A stretch of 64,000 bases of DNA from Nymphaea colorata. Taxonomy: Eukaryota; Streptophyta; Magnoliopsida; Nymphaeales; Nymphaeaceae. Positions 1 through 12,399 of this stretch are shown piece after piece (within the stretch, counting starts at the first letter, position 1; each line of letters begins with the position of its first letter). The stretch covers positions 8,308,802 through 8,372,801 of the forward strand of contig NC_045145.1 in NCBI RefSeq assembly GCF_008831285.2, given 5' to 3'. The position numbers and the translations under genes are program-made. A model generated the notes under the pieces. That model was not told the DNA's origin. It did not search any database and saw nothing but the letters and a program-made list of their open reading frames with translations.

Positions 1-1025
1 CCTTGGTCTCATCCTGTTAGTGTACAATAGTTTATAGATATTGACAGCAATGTATGCCTTGGCCCCATCAACAACAATTCATTTCTTCCATATGCCAATG
101 GGTTTTTTGTCTTTGTTTACTATATTTCTGTGCTATGCTACAGTTGTTGAGATGTGGTGAATAAGGGAACTCATTAATGTGAAGATTAAAAAAACGACAG
201 CTTGCAATATACTTCAAGGCAAACTTCTGTTGTTCTGATTGAAGTCTTGAAGGAAGGTCTTGGCTGCTTCATACGTAGACCAGCAAAAGGCTGCAGCAAG
301 CTCATGATCAGTTTTAATTTGGGAGCCAATTTTCTTTCCAACAGCGCTTTCATTTTTCAGCGTGCTTTTTATAAATTTATTAGGCGATGGAAGTGATCTT
401 CTGGAGGTGGAGGATGAAAAGAATGACTATGATTGGTGAGGTCATGTTTGTATACTCTTGGTTTCATGATGCATTTTGCGCCTAATGCTGTCATCAGTTG
501 CCGTGTATCTTATGGCCACTATAGAGAGTAATTGGAGATTGGATTCGTTTAGGACTAAGCATTCAAAAAGTTCTGTAATTTTTTTACTTCGTTTATTCAG
601 TTATTTGGATGATTGGCGTGGAGTTTCATTCACCTATTCACGTCAGTACACTGCCTTGTGCTTAAGTTTACAACTATTTTGAAATTGAACAGTGTGCCCA
701 TTTGAATGACCTGTAGATGGGGCAGTTGAGTTCATGTCGTTAAAAAGTTCTCATTCTTTTTTAATTGCTACTGATCAACCCAATTGATTAGGCGATGAAC
801 CACATTCATTCAAAGAAACATGTTTAGTTACAAGATGGGCAGTTGAGTTATTTTGTCATATGTTAGTACTTCTTAAAATAATTTAAATTTGTTGTATGGT
901 GTTAATATTCGTTGCATTATGTGTTGTTATTATTTGGGTATGCTTAGCAATTTGAGCTTTTGCATACAATGTAATTGAACTCATTGGATGCTTATTTGTA
1001 GTACATTGTTTAGGTTTGAGAAAAA
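1..1025. other. Non-coding stretch, probable RRP42 intron 4
   Basis: I see no convincing exon on either strand. By position this lies inside the intron after RRP42 coding exon 4 and would include the 5' part of the hAT element whose transposase starts at 1026. No terminal inverted repeat matching the right end at 3898-3907 was found here, so the left end of that element is mutated or lies before base 1. Confidence 0.4.
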
Positions 1026-3549
1026 ATGTCTCGACGGGATCCAGCATGGGAACATTGTGTTGAAGAAGATCATACTGATAAAGAAAAAAGGGAAACTTGA
1101 TATGCAATTATTGTCAGAAAACTAATAGAGGTGGAGTTTGCAGAATGAAACAACACTTGGCTGGAACTAAAAAAGGTGCTAAAGCATGTGACAAAGCACC
1201 ACAAAGTGTTGTACAATTTTTGAATAATTATTTGCAGGTACAAAAAAGTAAAATATAAAGGAAAAAAGACAATGTTGAATTGCGTAGAAATGAAGGTTTG
1301 GATGAAGGAATAATCAGTGGTGGCCTTACATCTCCCAATGTTCGTAAATGTGGAATTTCACGGGGTCCAATGGATCAATTTATAACTTCGGATATGCGAC
1401 AATCAACAATCAACAATGGCTTCAAGAAAGAGGAAAGGAAGCAAGTATATTCTGCTATAGGTCAATTCTTTTTTGTGAATGCTTTATCATTTAACTTATG
1501 TAACAGTCCATATTTTGGGAGAATGATTGAAGCTGTGGGAAATTATGCTCGAGGATTGAAAGCACCAACCTACAATGATATGGGGACTTCGATCCTAAAA
1601 GAAGAAGTTGATAAAGTGGAAATCAAATTAGAGGACTAAAAGCAGACGTGGTTGAAGACTGGTTGTACCATAATGGCAGATGGCAGGACTGATGGTAAAA
1701 GTAGAAATTTGATTAACTTCTTGTAAATAATCCTTCGGGTACAGTTTTTTTAAAGTCTTATGATATTAGTGGTGTAAAAAAGACTTGATAATTTGGTCAA
1801 ATTATTCATGGAGATAATTAAAGAAGTTGGAGAGAAAAAACTAGGTATGAAGTTAAAAGAAATTGATGGCTTTAAGCATATTTTTTTAACACCTTGTGCA
1901 GCTCATTGCCTAGATTTAATTCTTGAAGACATTGCTAAGATACATTTGCATAAGGAAGTGACTGAAAAAGAAAAAGTTATAAGTACATTTATATATGGAC
2001 ATACTTGAGTATTAAATTTGATGAGAAAATATACAAATGGTAAAGAGCTTCTACGGCCTGCTATTACACGTTTTGCCACTTCCTATCTTACTTTACAGAG
2101 TATTCGTACAAACAAAATAGCATTGAAGAACATGTTTTTGTCTCCAGAATTTCAAGACAGTGATTATTATATTAAAAATCCCAAAGGCAAGGAGGTAATG
2201 CGGATTGTTACTCAAGATGGAAGGTTTTGGAAGGTAATATCATATATTATTAAAGTTACATTACCGTTAGTCAAGGTGTTGAGAGTTGTTGATTCAGATG
2301 AAAAACCAGTTATGGGATTTTGTACAATCATATGAAAAGGGCAAAAGAAGAAATAGCATACAATGTAGATAATGGTCAGAAAAGGTATACAAAAAATTGG
2401 CAAATAATTGATAATAGGTGGGATAATCAAATGTATCACCGTTTACATGTTGCAGGGTATTATTTAAACTCACATTTTCATTATGATGATGATGTCCTCA
2501 CGGATAGAAGAATAAAGGCTTGACTAATAGAATGCTTAGACATTATGGTGCTTACTGTAGAAGAAAGATGTGATATTTTAGTTCAACTTGATTCATATGA
2601 AAATGAAGTTGGTGAGTTCGGCAGATCGTTAGCGATTGGAACAAGAAAGAAAAAACATCCAGGTACACTTTTTTAATTGTTTTGATTTATATTGTGAACT
2701 TATGAGTGGATCAAATGAAGTTATCTAAACTACTCTTCTTGTTTATTTTTGTCAGCTGATTGGTGGAATACATTTGGCGACGATACAAAAGAATTGAAGA
2801 ATTTTGCTATGAGAATTCTCAATCTTACATGCAGTGCATCAAGATGTAAGCGTAACTGGAGCTCATTCTCTTTGGTAAATAAATGAAACTTTCAAATCAT
2901 TTATTGTGCTATCATTCAAATGTTTTTTTATAATTGTCAAAATGATTAACTTATGCAATTATATGATAGGTACATACAAAAAGAAGAAATCGCCTTGACC
3001 AAGAAAAACTTAATTCTTTGGTTTTTGTCATGTATAATATGAAGTTGAATGAAAGAGAAATGAGAAAGAAAAGTACTCAAGATCCATTATGTATTGATAC
3101 TATTGATTCAGATGATGAATGGGTTGTTGAACAAGAAGATTCTGTTTTACTACTTTCATTAGATGATTCTTGGTTGCACTCATCGTTTGAGATCGAAGAA
3201 ACTAATATCATTCCTTTTGAAGATCTGTCAAGGTCTATGAAAAAGCGTAAAAGTGCTTCTTCTTCTCAAAAGAAAAGTATTGGCAAAGGTATTGTTATAT
3301 GTTTGTAATTTTTGAAATAAAAATAAGAACATTGTCTTTTTTCTTTACTAACTGTTATATTTTGTTGTATGTCATTGTTTTATATCAGGTAAAACAATAA
3401 TAGAAGATTTAGAACATGAGAGCTTTGATGATGAAGCAAGTAAAGAAGAAGATGAACCTATTCAATATATGGACGATTCAAATGACGATGAACTGTCGTC
3501 CATTAAAGAAGATGACAATGATGAAGATACAATTGACCAATTCATTTGA
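1026..3549 (+). pseudogene. hAT-family transposase remnant 1 (BED, DUF659, hAT dimerisation)
   Basis: A decayed hAT transposase, cut-and-paste class. The ATG at 1026 opens MSRRDPAWEHC, the start of a BED zinc finger, and a stop follows after 24 codons. Further pieces continue in shifted frames: 1280-1639 (linker, ending in an acidic segment), about 1640-2008 (DUF659-like, with a 'maDGrTDgksrnLinFL' pattern broken by a stop and frame changes), 2018-2335 and 2320-2523, then the C-terminal dimerisation region at about 2755-3060 (Trp-Trp, then ASRCKRNWSSFS and HTKRRNRLDQEKLN) interrupted by an intron at about 2875-2970. A highly acidic tail ends at TGA 3547-3549. Stops and frameshifts in several domains show it cannot encode an active protein. 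The superfamily call is firm; the exact family is not assigned. Confidence 0.85.
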
Positions 3550-3897
3550 AATTTGTTAAATATCACTTTACACAAATTAGTTACTTTTTTAATGTTTATA
3601 CATATACATATGTTATTGTTCAGCAATACTTGTTATTTACGTATTTTCTTAGTTGATATTATCATCTGAATCTTAGTTGTTATGACATTGTATTTATTTG
3701 GATTTACAAATGATTGTGGTTTGCATATGTTGTGTATTGTTCTTTATTGATATGCTTAGTATTGTAGTCAATTTTTTCAGTTTTGTTATTATTTTTATAA
3801 ATATTATATAATTCACAAATTTGTCCGTGAACCTTACGCTTCAATTAACGTCTCACCTCATGAGAGGCTCAACGCCTCGCCTCGCTTTCTTGCCTTT

Positions 3898-3907
3898 TAC
3901 AACATTG
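3898..3907 (+). repeat. Right terminal inverted repeat of hAT element 1
   Basis: The 10-mer tacaacattg here is identical to the right TIR of the complete hAT element at 45279-48747. It is preceded by subterminal gaggcgaggcg-type repeats (3860-3890), common in plant hAT ends. The eight bases after it (cactagag) would be the target duplication, but the matching left flank was not found in the window. Confidence 0.6.
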
Positions 3908-3959
3908 CACTAGAGTTCCTCTAATTTTTCATGATCTGTTGACAAGTCACGCTTCAAAC

Positions 3960-4290
3960 CATAGCCACAAATATTGTTAACAGGTTTTAAACTGTGAGGA
4001 AAAAATAAAATACATGAAAAATTAACAAGAAAATATAAAAAATAACTTGATAAAATGACAAAAATGATGGTTTATTAATGACAAAAATGAAGATCAATAA
4101 CTTAACTTAAGTTTTAAACTTTAAAGCAAAATAATGCAAAACTGAGGAGAAAAAACACAACAAAAATGTGAAACATTCATTGTGGAGCTTTTATAAAGAA
4201 AAATGGGAAAGACGGTTTTCTTTTTTCTTTCATTGTCTATAACATTTTTATTGGGCCATTTTTGAAAAAGATTGGTTTTTTGTGGCTATG
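3960..4290. mobile_element. Short hAT-type MITE, copy C (331 bp)
   Basis: The element starts catagccacaaa and ends tttgtggctatg, a perfect 12-bp terminal inverted repeat. The eight bases before it (cttcaaac) and after it (cttcaatt) match at six positions, as expected for an old 8-bp hAT target duplication. The inside is A/T-rich and non-coding; just inside the left end it shares a ttttaaac.gtgag block with the copies at 5099 and 28820. It lies in RRP42 intron 4, its right end 98 bp from exon 4. Confidence 0.75.
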
Positions 4291-4388
4291 CTTCAATTTA
4301 AAGTTGCATTTCACATCCAAGGATACATGTTGATTAATAAATTGCATCAGACTAGAAATCCATATTTTTTATCACAAAGCAAATCTAC

Positions 4389-4467
4389 CTGCACCACTCC
4401 TGCCTCCCAGCAAGCATCGCCTTAGAGCAGTAGATATTTCCATGGACAATTCTTCACCACCTCTACC
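4389..4467 (-). CDS. RRP42: RRP42 coding exon 4 (79 bp)
   Basis: Twenty-six codons plus one base between acceptor CTAG (ending at 4468) and donor GCAG|GTAGAT at 4389. It encodes GRGGEEL, which follows CSPTA.P.FE directly in the family, then LLGGRSGA. It ends in phase 1, matching the usual ...SGAG/AGI border. Confidence 0.85.
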
Positions 4468-5004
4468 CTAGAAACATACAAAATTGAGCACGTAATGAAA
4501 TAATTACAAGACTTGCCAAGATAAATGCCTTAGATATAATGTGAAAAATATCCATGTATTTAATATTACTCATAAATGGTCATACAAGGAGACAAATTAT
4601 GGAAAGTGGGACTCAAAAGATACAAATTGCTTAGGGCACCTAAATTTACATAGGCACCACAACAACACAGGTGTTAGTTTCTTTTTAAGTAAGCTGAGTA
4701 CAGATTTTTTCTTTTTTTCTTTTCTTCCTCTCCATAATCATGACCATCATCATCATCATCAGCTCCTTCTTCTTTAGTGTTCTTTTTTCTATTTTCTTTC
4801 CCTACTTTATGACACATGTTTTTTGTTCGCCTCCTTATCCAACAGTTCAAGACAGAATTTTTTTTCTGTTTGCATGCTTTTTGTTCTTGTTCTCATATGC
4901 AGATTCCCCTTTCTCTCTCACCTGCACGGCCTCTTTTCTTTCAGTGAAGGATGACAGGCCTAAAAATTGGGAACGAGGACATGGATGTACACAGACACAC
5001 ATAC

Positions 5005-5100
<96 letters not shown>

Positions 5101-5498
5101 TAGTTACAAAAAACGCATTATTTGCGAAAGAATGCAAAAAAACGTGAGAAATTGAAATGTCATTTAAAACTTAAAAAAAGGTTTTTTTTTGAAAAAAATG
5201 TGAAAAACGAAAAAAGTGCATTATTAACGTGTTTTTTCTCGTTTTCTCAATTTTTTTCATTTTTTTATTTTTAATTCCAAACAGTTTTTTTTCATTTTTT
5301 TATTTGTTGCAAATATACTTATTTTTTGAAGTTTGTGTTATTATTTTCTCACTTACTTTATTTTTCCCCATTTTTAGGTTTTTTTATTTTTTTAAAAAAA
5401 TACCATTTTTCCCATTTTTTTCTCGTATTTTTCAAGCCCGCTATATTATACCCGAGAAAAACCTTGCCATTTAAAACTCCGAGACGTTAATTGTGACT

Positions 5499-5548
<50 letters not shown>

Positions 5549-5549
5549 C

Positions 5550-5580
<31 letters not shown>

Positions 5581-8500
5581 CTGGTATTTCCCAGACACTT
5601 ATTTCACGAGGAGCTTTTAGTTTTGACAATTTCCATCTCTTGCAAATTGCAATTTATTTGGGTATGATCCTCCTTTGAGAAGCTTTGAATGGTTAGTCTA
5701 AAAAATAGAGGAAGCGTGTGGACAATTTCCGTGGGACCGATGGGGTTTCTATTGTATATGATGGATGGACATATAACAAAGAAGCTTTCTCATAAGTTTT
5801 ATTGTGGCTTCAACAAATGGGCTAATTCTTTAAAAAGGACTGGATGCATTTGGAGAATACAAGAGTGACAGTGACCATGGTATGAATTTATTGATTAATA
5901 TTTTGAAAAATCAGGATATTTTGATAATATTATCACCTAGTTTTAAAAATGGTAAATAATATTGAGATGCTATCAAAACAATGGAGATATTTGTGAGTAC
6001 CGCACCTATATCCACACTAACACCTATGCATGTGCACTTGTGTGACTTAGGTTGATTGATCCTATAAGCTTGGAGCACTTCAATAGTTCAATGTACTAAA
6101 ATCTGGACCTCTGTCACACGGGTACTCCTCCTAAGGAGGAGTACCCACACGGTACGGGTACGACACGGGTATGGGTACGGTCCTGGGTACGGCAGGGTAC
6201 TGCGTTGACCGTACCGGGTGCGGTCAACACACCCAAGGTCATTTTTGACCTTTTTCAGACTCGGTCAATGTTGACTGAGTCCAAATTTGTCCAATTTTAA
6301 TGTTAAGGATTTTTACATTTTAACGTTAAAATTTTCGAAACCCTCATTTTAATGTCCCACTTCCCTCTTTTTTCTTCATTTTAACTTCTATATATGTATG
6401 TGCATGTGTGTGTACGGCCGTACCCCTGCACCCAGGTTTTTTAAAAATGGTCTGTACCCGTACCCGCACCGGCACCCGTACCCGTACCTATGTCCTATGT
6501 GACATAGGTCTGGACTAAAGAATACTGTTGCTACACTTCAAGAGGAAATGTAAAATGTACTAAGAAGCCCATATACATTTACAATGATGCAGATTTTGGA
6601 AGCAAAAAAGATTACGACAACAATGATGATGACGATAAATGATAACTTGATATTCAACTTTTGTATTGAACAAACCTATTTTGTTGATATTTAAACTTTT
6701 AAGTTAAATTTATGGATCATGAATGTGAACCTGATGAGGTTAGTCTGTCACTTTGCTATGGTTTCATAAGAAGGATATTTTTCTTAATTTTTCACTTTCT
6801 GTTTTTTTTTAGTTTTTTGTATTTTTAAATTTAAATTATTAATTTTTTATGTTATTTGTCTAACTGTTATCCGACCAATGCTGAATACTTTAAGCATTTT
6901 ACAACATTGCATAAAACCATGACAAGGAATTAATTCACAAGGTGTTACCATTCTTCTTTCTCTAATTCGATTAACAACGTTGCACTTTGCTTTTTGTCTT
7001 CCATTGTGTACCATGTGTATTCTTAAAGCACTTGGTTATTTTTTCATCAGACATGAAAATCATCCCAGTTGATCGAAGGAACAAAATTTATTTGTTGTCA
7101 ATTAGCTGAAATGAAAAAGACATTGAATGAATGCAACAGGGATATGGCAAACTGGCAGAAATACCGATTAACATAGTTTCAATCTGCTGAATGTCTGTAA
7201 CAATAAACAAGTATTTTAAAGATGTATCACACAGTATACTTTTGTATTCTATTACTCGGTATACATTTGTACTTTATTACTCTATATTTACAAGAGAACT
7301 TTTCCGGAGTCCTGATTTGGACTTCACAATGTGCAGCTCTAATCTCCCTGAATAAAATTCACACTGCATCCAGCCTGCTTAAACTAATTATGACGTTATT
7401 CCATATCTTAGACATTTTAACTCAAGTTTCAGCATGCTTTATCTATTCTTCTTTTTATTGGGACTGGAGCAACTACCAAATTTACTTTTCATGACAAGAA
7501 GGCTATTCGCAAATAAGACTAGTCTTTAGTAGATAACATCTTGATCACAATCACAAAGAAGACTGCCCAAAAAAGAACAGAATACTTGATCCGTATACAC
7601 TACGAAAATATGATAGACCAATACATGACCCAAACAAGCTTCCAAATCTCAGGAAAATGCAGTATTAGACATTAAATGGAAAAAAGGATGGGACTTCAAC
7701 CTCAAACATTGGAGCTGCTGTAGGGCTACATTCCAGGAAAAAAGCAATCTTTCCTTTATCAGGTCGAGACATGCTAGGTTTTCCCAGTTCAGCCTGCAAT
7801 AAGAAATATGTCATGTACTAAGCCACATGGAACACCATACATATGCAGATAAAATTCATTACAGTTAACCTTTACTGAAGAAAACTTAATGTAGATAAAA
7901 AAAAATACAGAGATCATAACTGCCTAATTTTGTTACTTCTTAATTAACTAAAATATGATAAAACATTCAAAGATTCCCCAAAGCGATTTATGCAATCAGT
8001 TTCAAACTTTCAAGGATCCAGTCTGAAGGACACAATATCATGGTTTCGTAAACCAAGATGTAAAGATTCTTGAAATACAAGAAATAAATCCTATAACTAT
8101 GCCCAACTTCCATATGACACTCACATCCGCTAATCCTGAAGTCGAACAACATAAATCTTGTTCGCTGAATCATTCAACAGGTCTGGAGTAACTTGTGTCA
8201 CTTTTGGTTTCATCAAGAGGAAAAGTCAAGCTGAGACTGACAGAGGGTAAAAAAGGGAATAATTATTGTCAAGGTCCCCATACAGGTATTGCACAAACCA
8301 AGAGCATAGCTACACATCTTGCTTTTACAGTTATGAAAGAAAACAGTTTACTGACGTCCAAAATCATAAAGAATTGTAATTTAATAGTTTTAAAGGCACT
8401 CGGCTGAGGCAAAGCATACTGAGACTAATGAAGCATAAGCATCAGTACTTTGAAGCAAAAACTTCATGACTTCATCAACTAAAATATATAACATAAAAGC

Positions 8501-11134
8501 AACATAAAGTAGACAACTACATCCCATGGATTTACAATCTACTCAGAAGGAGAAACCACAGAATTTTTCATCTGTTTATGGAAATCCAATGAGACTTACC
8601 ATTTCCCTCCAACAATGGAAGAAAATTCACGTTATAAAAAAAGAGTGTGCCTGTGATATCTGTTTATGATTATCTACAGCTGTGTGCACGATGGATGCTA
8701 TATGCAGCAACCACTTCTTTGAACTACTACTACTACAGAATGACCAACCAGTCCAGGAGCTGCAGCATACATCGGATATGCCTTTCATCCCCAGATTGTT
8801 TCCCTAAATATGGAAAAGAAGACAAATACTCCAAGCCAAGGCACAGAATGCCAAGAGAAAAAGAAATTTGCTGGCAGTAAGGTGGAACTTTCAAACTTAC
8901 ATTTCAAAATTTAAAATCAACTGAAAGAAAAAAAAATGCATTGAACAGCTAGAAAGCAATCAAAGTGCTAAAAAGGAAGAAAATTAAAAAATTATTAACA
9001 CTCCTTGGAAACTACATGCTCGGCTGAAACCTGTCTAAGGTGAGATAATTGATATTTGGAAAAAACACCTTAAAGAATGAGATTTGTATGTGTTTGTGTA
9101 TATAGGCACCAGGATGAAGGAAAACCCTTTTTTGGGTATATATCGATCTTTGACAGCATTCTGAAGTGCTTCCAAGATCAATACTATATTACGCAACGGA
9201 AAAAAATTGTGTCAATGTTCATGCTGCTTTCACCAAGTGCTGGACACTGCTGTCCTTCAAGAGCATCTAGGTAATATGAATGCTTTACGCATGACCATCA
9301 AGCATAAGAATATTTTCATTTATTACCTGATTTCTGATGGCTCTTACATTACATGAGTTTGTTATTTCATAGAATTATGTGTCTAATAACTCTAATTTCA
9401 TGACCATGTATATATAGTTTCATAATTATATATACATATAATGTATGTATGCCTAAACGTACCCATGCCACTTTTTTTAAAAAAAATGATGTGTCATACC
9501 TTCTATCACTACGGAAATACCCACACATACATGACTTAGAATATAAAAAATTAATTATTATTACACAATCTCCATCTAGGTTTCAAATAAAGTTTGAAAA
9601 TGGACTTTAGAAAATTTAGAACACAACAGAGATAAAACATTAATAACCCAATGGTGAAGCAAAGTAAGAAAAACAAATGAAAAACCATTATTATTTTTCA
9701 GTAGTATCATCAATCATGAAACATCGTGAACTAAGTAACACAGAGTCGCAAACACTTTCAAAAATGTTGCTGCACCCCTCATAAAATCATATTTTGTTAA
9801 TCGTTAATTACCAGTTTTATGTTTGTAGACGATATACATATGTATATGTATTACGTACATACATACACGTACACACACTGTCTCTCTCTCTCTCTGCACC
9901 AGCGCTCACACCATGAACTTGTGTGACAGAGATCATGAAAAACCAATATTTTGACAAGGACAAAAAAAATAGGAAAGTGCAGTCAAGTGTCCTTCGCAAA
10001 ATCTAAATTCAGAATGATTTCCTTCACAAGGATTCAGCATGTCATCTTAAAAAAGCAGCATAAGTATATCCAATGGCAATCCCACAACAATTTGTTCTTT
10101 CTAGCTTAGAAAGGTGATATGTTTTGCATTCTGCTCCATTTCGGTGAATCCATTACATGTCTCATTCTTGGATATCCAGACCAGAATTCATAGGTTGCTT
10201 AGTCGTACCATAAAGACTTGGCCTTTTGCACTAGTTAGACCACCAACGGACCATTGCTTGTGCTCTTTAGATTAATCTTCTTCATTTACAGGGCACACTA
10301 TCAAGAACGTGCATTCAAAGTTTCAATTCATCACTAGTGGAAAAAGGGTACGGTATCCCACCAAGCTTATCTGTATCCAGCTCTCATTCATATCAAATGA
10401 AAGGACAGCAAATATTCAAACAGATGAGCAAAGCTTCAGCAAAACCTCAACCTTAATAAGGCCTAGCTTATTTGTCCTAGATGCTGCTAGCTCACCTACA
10501 AATAGCACTACTGGAAGGATGCATTTCTCATCTACCAAAATGGCATAAGAAAATATATTCAAGTATATTCCACAATTTTACTTGCCATCTGACAAATAGG
10601 CAAATGCAAAATAACAATCAAATATTAAAAGTTAAAACGCAATTCTAAAATAAGGTGTGAAAGCAGAACATATTAATCGGATCTTGAAAAATACAAGCAC
10701 ACACCCATTTGATTAGAGCCTCTCAACAAGAAGAAAATAACAGTGATAGTTTGAAGAACATAGTCTATTACAGAGGACAAACCAAATGAAAACACTAAAT
10801 TCTGGGTCATATTTAAGTTTGAAAACCTACCTTTACACTAACAATCACATCTGTTGAACCGATTCGAACCCTAGCTGAACCATTAGCCTACATTGTTACA
10901 GCCAATTAATAAACTTAAAGCTTCATTTTCTCAAATGCCTGAAACATAATGATGAAAAAGAAAACTGTAATTATCTTTGTTTGGAACAATAAAGGAACAG
11001 AAGGGTACCTGAGGGATGACACCAGTTTCGATGGAGATAGGTCGGTAGTGCAGCCTTCTCCGCCCATCAGGACGCAAATCTTGCTCAATCCCTCCTCTAA
11101 TAAAACGCTTCTCACCAGTAGACAGTCCCACCAT
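4389..11134 (-). CDS. RRP42: Exosome complex component RRP42 (coding exons 1-4; 3' part outside window or lost)
   Basis: RRP42 is an RNase PH-fold subunit of the hexameric ring of the RNA exosome, which degrades or trims RNA 3' to 5' in nucleus and cytoplasm; in plants, as in other eukaryotes, most ring subunits are not themselves catalytic. Four exons join in frame on the minus strand: 11134-11009 (starts MVGLSTGEKRFIRGGIEQDL), 10887-10831 (ANGSARVRIGSTDVIVSVK), 7793-7701 (includes RPDKGKIAFFLECSPTAAP) and 4467-4389 (GRGGEELSMEISTALRR). All borders are GT-AG and the phases agree (0, 0, 0, then 1). These 126 codons match the N-terminal part of a family of roughly 290 residues. No later exon was found left of 4389, so intron 4 would exceed 4.3 kb, or the gene is truncated. 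The open frame across all four exons argues for a working gene. Confidence 0.88.
5007..5098. repeat. (AT)n microsatellite
   Basis: About 46 uninterrupted AT units. Apparent reading frames of alternating Tyr-Ile across it are artefacts. MITE copy A is inserted at its right edge, and AT units resume at 5502, so this and the following repeat were probably one locus. Confidence 0.95.
5099..5501. mobile_element. Short hAT-type MITE, copy A (403 bp), inserted in an (AT)n tract
   Basis: Begins catagttacaa and ends ttgtgactatc, imperfect inverted termini of the family also seen at 3960 and 28820. It is inverted relative to copy B: read from its right end it shows cggagttttaaatgg, then ttttctcg and gtataata, matching copy B from about 28840. 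The flanks are AT repeats on both sides, so the 8-bp duplication reads atatatat and is not informative alone. No coding capacity. Confidence 0.75.
5502..5580. repeat. Compound (AT)n(GA)n microsatellite
   Basis: AT units to about 5534, then GA units with two CA interruptions to 5580. Continues the AT tract interrupted by the MITE. Confidence 0.9.
5690..6642 (+). pseudogene. hAT transposase remnant, interrupted by a GTACC-rich MITE
   Basis: Around 5735-5775 the plus strand reads GVSIVYDGWTYNKEAFS, close to the DUF659 motif (VSIVSDGWTD) of the hAT transposase at 22.6-23.3 kb. The core and dimerisation regions cannot be followed. At about 6575-6642 an acidic tail (DADFGSKKDYDNNDDDDK, then stop) resembles the C-terminus of the other hAT pseudogenes here. 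The element at 6109-6507 is inserted between these parts. A hAT right-end 10-mer at 6900-6909 probably closes the original element. Confidence 0.55.
6109..6507. mobile_element. GTACC-rich hAT-type non-autonomous element, short copy (399 bp)
   Basis: Termini ctctgtcaca and tgtgacatag are inverted repeats (9 of 10). The flanking eight bases, atctggac at 6101-6108 and gtctggac at 6508-6515, match at seven positions, as in a hAT target duplication. Both ends are packed with ggtacgggtacgg-type subterminal repeats, and 6120-6146 is a nearly perfect 27-bp palindrome around tcctcctaaggagga. The 12400-13540 element is a longer, inverted relative. Non-coding. Confidence 0.8.
6900..6909 (+). repeat. hAT right-end 10-mer
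   Basis: Another copy of tacaacattg, identical to the right TIR at 48738-48747 and 3898-3907. It lies about 260 bp after the acidic tail of the hAT remnant at 5690-6642 and likely marks its end. No left partner with duplication cataaaac was found. Confidence 0.45.
7701..7793 (-). CDS. RRP42: RRP42 coding exon 3 (93 bp)
   Basis: Thirty-one codons between acceptor TTGCAG (ending at 7794) and donor GAG|GTTGAA at 7701. It encodes a K/RPD.GK segment followed by CSPTA.P.FE, a signature stretch of RRP42-type exosome subunits. Confidence 0.85.
7794..10830 (-). other. RRP42 intron 2, non-coding
   Basis: 3,037 bp between coding exons 3 and 2. It has A/T-rich intron-like sequence, a short (CT) run near 9880-9896 and no recognisable exon or clear transposon ends. 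Reading frames of 60-80 codons here have no family resemblance and were treated as chance. Confidence 0.5.
10831..10887 (-). CDS. RRP42: RRP42 coding exon 2 (57 bp)
   Basis: Nineteen codons between acceptor TAG at 10890-10888 and donor AAG|GTAGGT at 10831. It encodes the conserved GSARVRIG.T.V strand of the RNase PH fold and joins exons 1 and 3 in phase 0. It is too short to be found by reading-frame length and was recognised only by homology and splice sites. Confidence 0.87.
11009..11134 (-). CDS. RRP42: RRP42 coding exon 1
   Basis: 126 bp, 42 codons, from ATG at 11134 to the donor CAG|GTACCC at 11009. The Met-Val-Gly-Leu-Ser start, the LRPDGR.R motif and the IETGVIPQ end are characteristic of plant RRP42. 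A likely splice acceptor upstream (CAG at 11188-11186) would give an exon running from 11185, with about 50 bases of leader before the ATG. Confidence 0.88.
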
Positions 11135-11510
11135 CCCGGAGAAGGAAAAAAGAAAATCCCGAAACAGTTTGTTACATGCAAACACCTGCAGGTGCAAATA
11201 AAACTCATTATAGGAATTCATATTGCCGAGCTACATCACAAGGTGCTAGTACAGGTGCAGCTATGGCAGGGAGGATCCAAATACCGCAAATTTAAAATCA
11301 AGGGTATGGGGGTATAGCATGGCGTCTGTGTATAGAGTATACACAATGTAGATGCTTAAGATAAATTTTAAAAAATAAAGAAATAAAAAAATAAAAATTT
11401 AGAACAGCATGAAAGGGAGTAACGCATTTGCCCCAAACCTCTGTCTCTCTTGCTAATCCTCTTTTAAGCAGGTAAAAGGACAAGGTTTTTTCTTTTCAGA
11501 AAAGAACAAG

Positions 11511-11557
<47 letters not shown>

Positions 11558-12399
11558 GGTGGTAGCAACGAAAATTTTGATCTCCTCTATTTATGTTTGT
11601 TCTTGTTTTTTATTATTATTATTTTCCTTGCCCTTGAAATGCCCTTGGAGCTCAACCAAGCAACCAAAGGTTTGTTGTTTTTATTTTGTTGCCTTGTTCA
11701 CCTAGAAAATTCCCTGTTGTTATTTCTCGTTTCCCCTTTTTGTTTTCTTGTGTTCCTATTTCTCGGGGTTGGGAATGAGGCAACCAAACAGGGTGATTTT
11801 TGTTTCTCCCTTGGTCTCTTTTAACCAATTAGTACTAATGGTTTGGATTAGGTCTGACTCAGACTCAATCCAAGCCATACCCAATACCTAACACACACTG
11901 GTGTTGAATAATCCCTGTACAAAGATGGGTACTCGGGCCTAATTCACATACCTATGTGACATAGACAATAAGAAAAACATATGCAATGAGGTCAATGAAT
12001 CCTATGAGTGACCATAATAGTATGGATATGGACAGGTGAAACTTATCAGTGTTGTTAGTCTTAGAAATATCAAAGCATTATCAAGCCTTATCAACTATGT
12101 CACACTGGTTTGAGGTAAGGCAAGGTGCAGAATTTGTCTTAAAAAGCTTGATTGCCAAGTGGGTGCATGTGTGTGTGTGGTGCCAATCCAGTGCAAAAGG
12201 GTGTGTGTGTAGACAAATATACACAGACATAGTAGAAAGCCACCCATTCTAAAATGGGCATATCACAAGCTGGCATGCATTCATCTAAAATTGAAGTTGA
12301 GTCTCATAATTGTGTTTCTAGCTTTTGTCAAAAAAGGCGACCAATTTTCTTTATTTTTTAGTTATGTTAATATGTCAAGTTATTTTGATTAACTATTAC
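11135..12399. other. RRP42 leader and intron region with (CT)n tract
   Basis: Holds the probable splice acceptor at about 11186, a (CT)21 microsatellite at 11512-11553 and, at 11920-11964, a fragment ending cctatgtgacatag. That fragment resembles the right end of the 6109-6507 element family, but no complete copy is present. No coding sequence was recognised. Confidence 0.4.

Noticed and set aside
4740-5155. Open frames of alternating Tyr-Ile residues on both strands
   Set aside because: They are only translations of the (AT)n tract. The same applies to frames at 5493-5678, 19076-19637 and 62357-62548.
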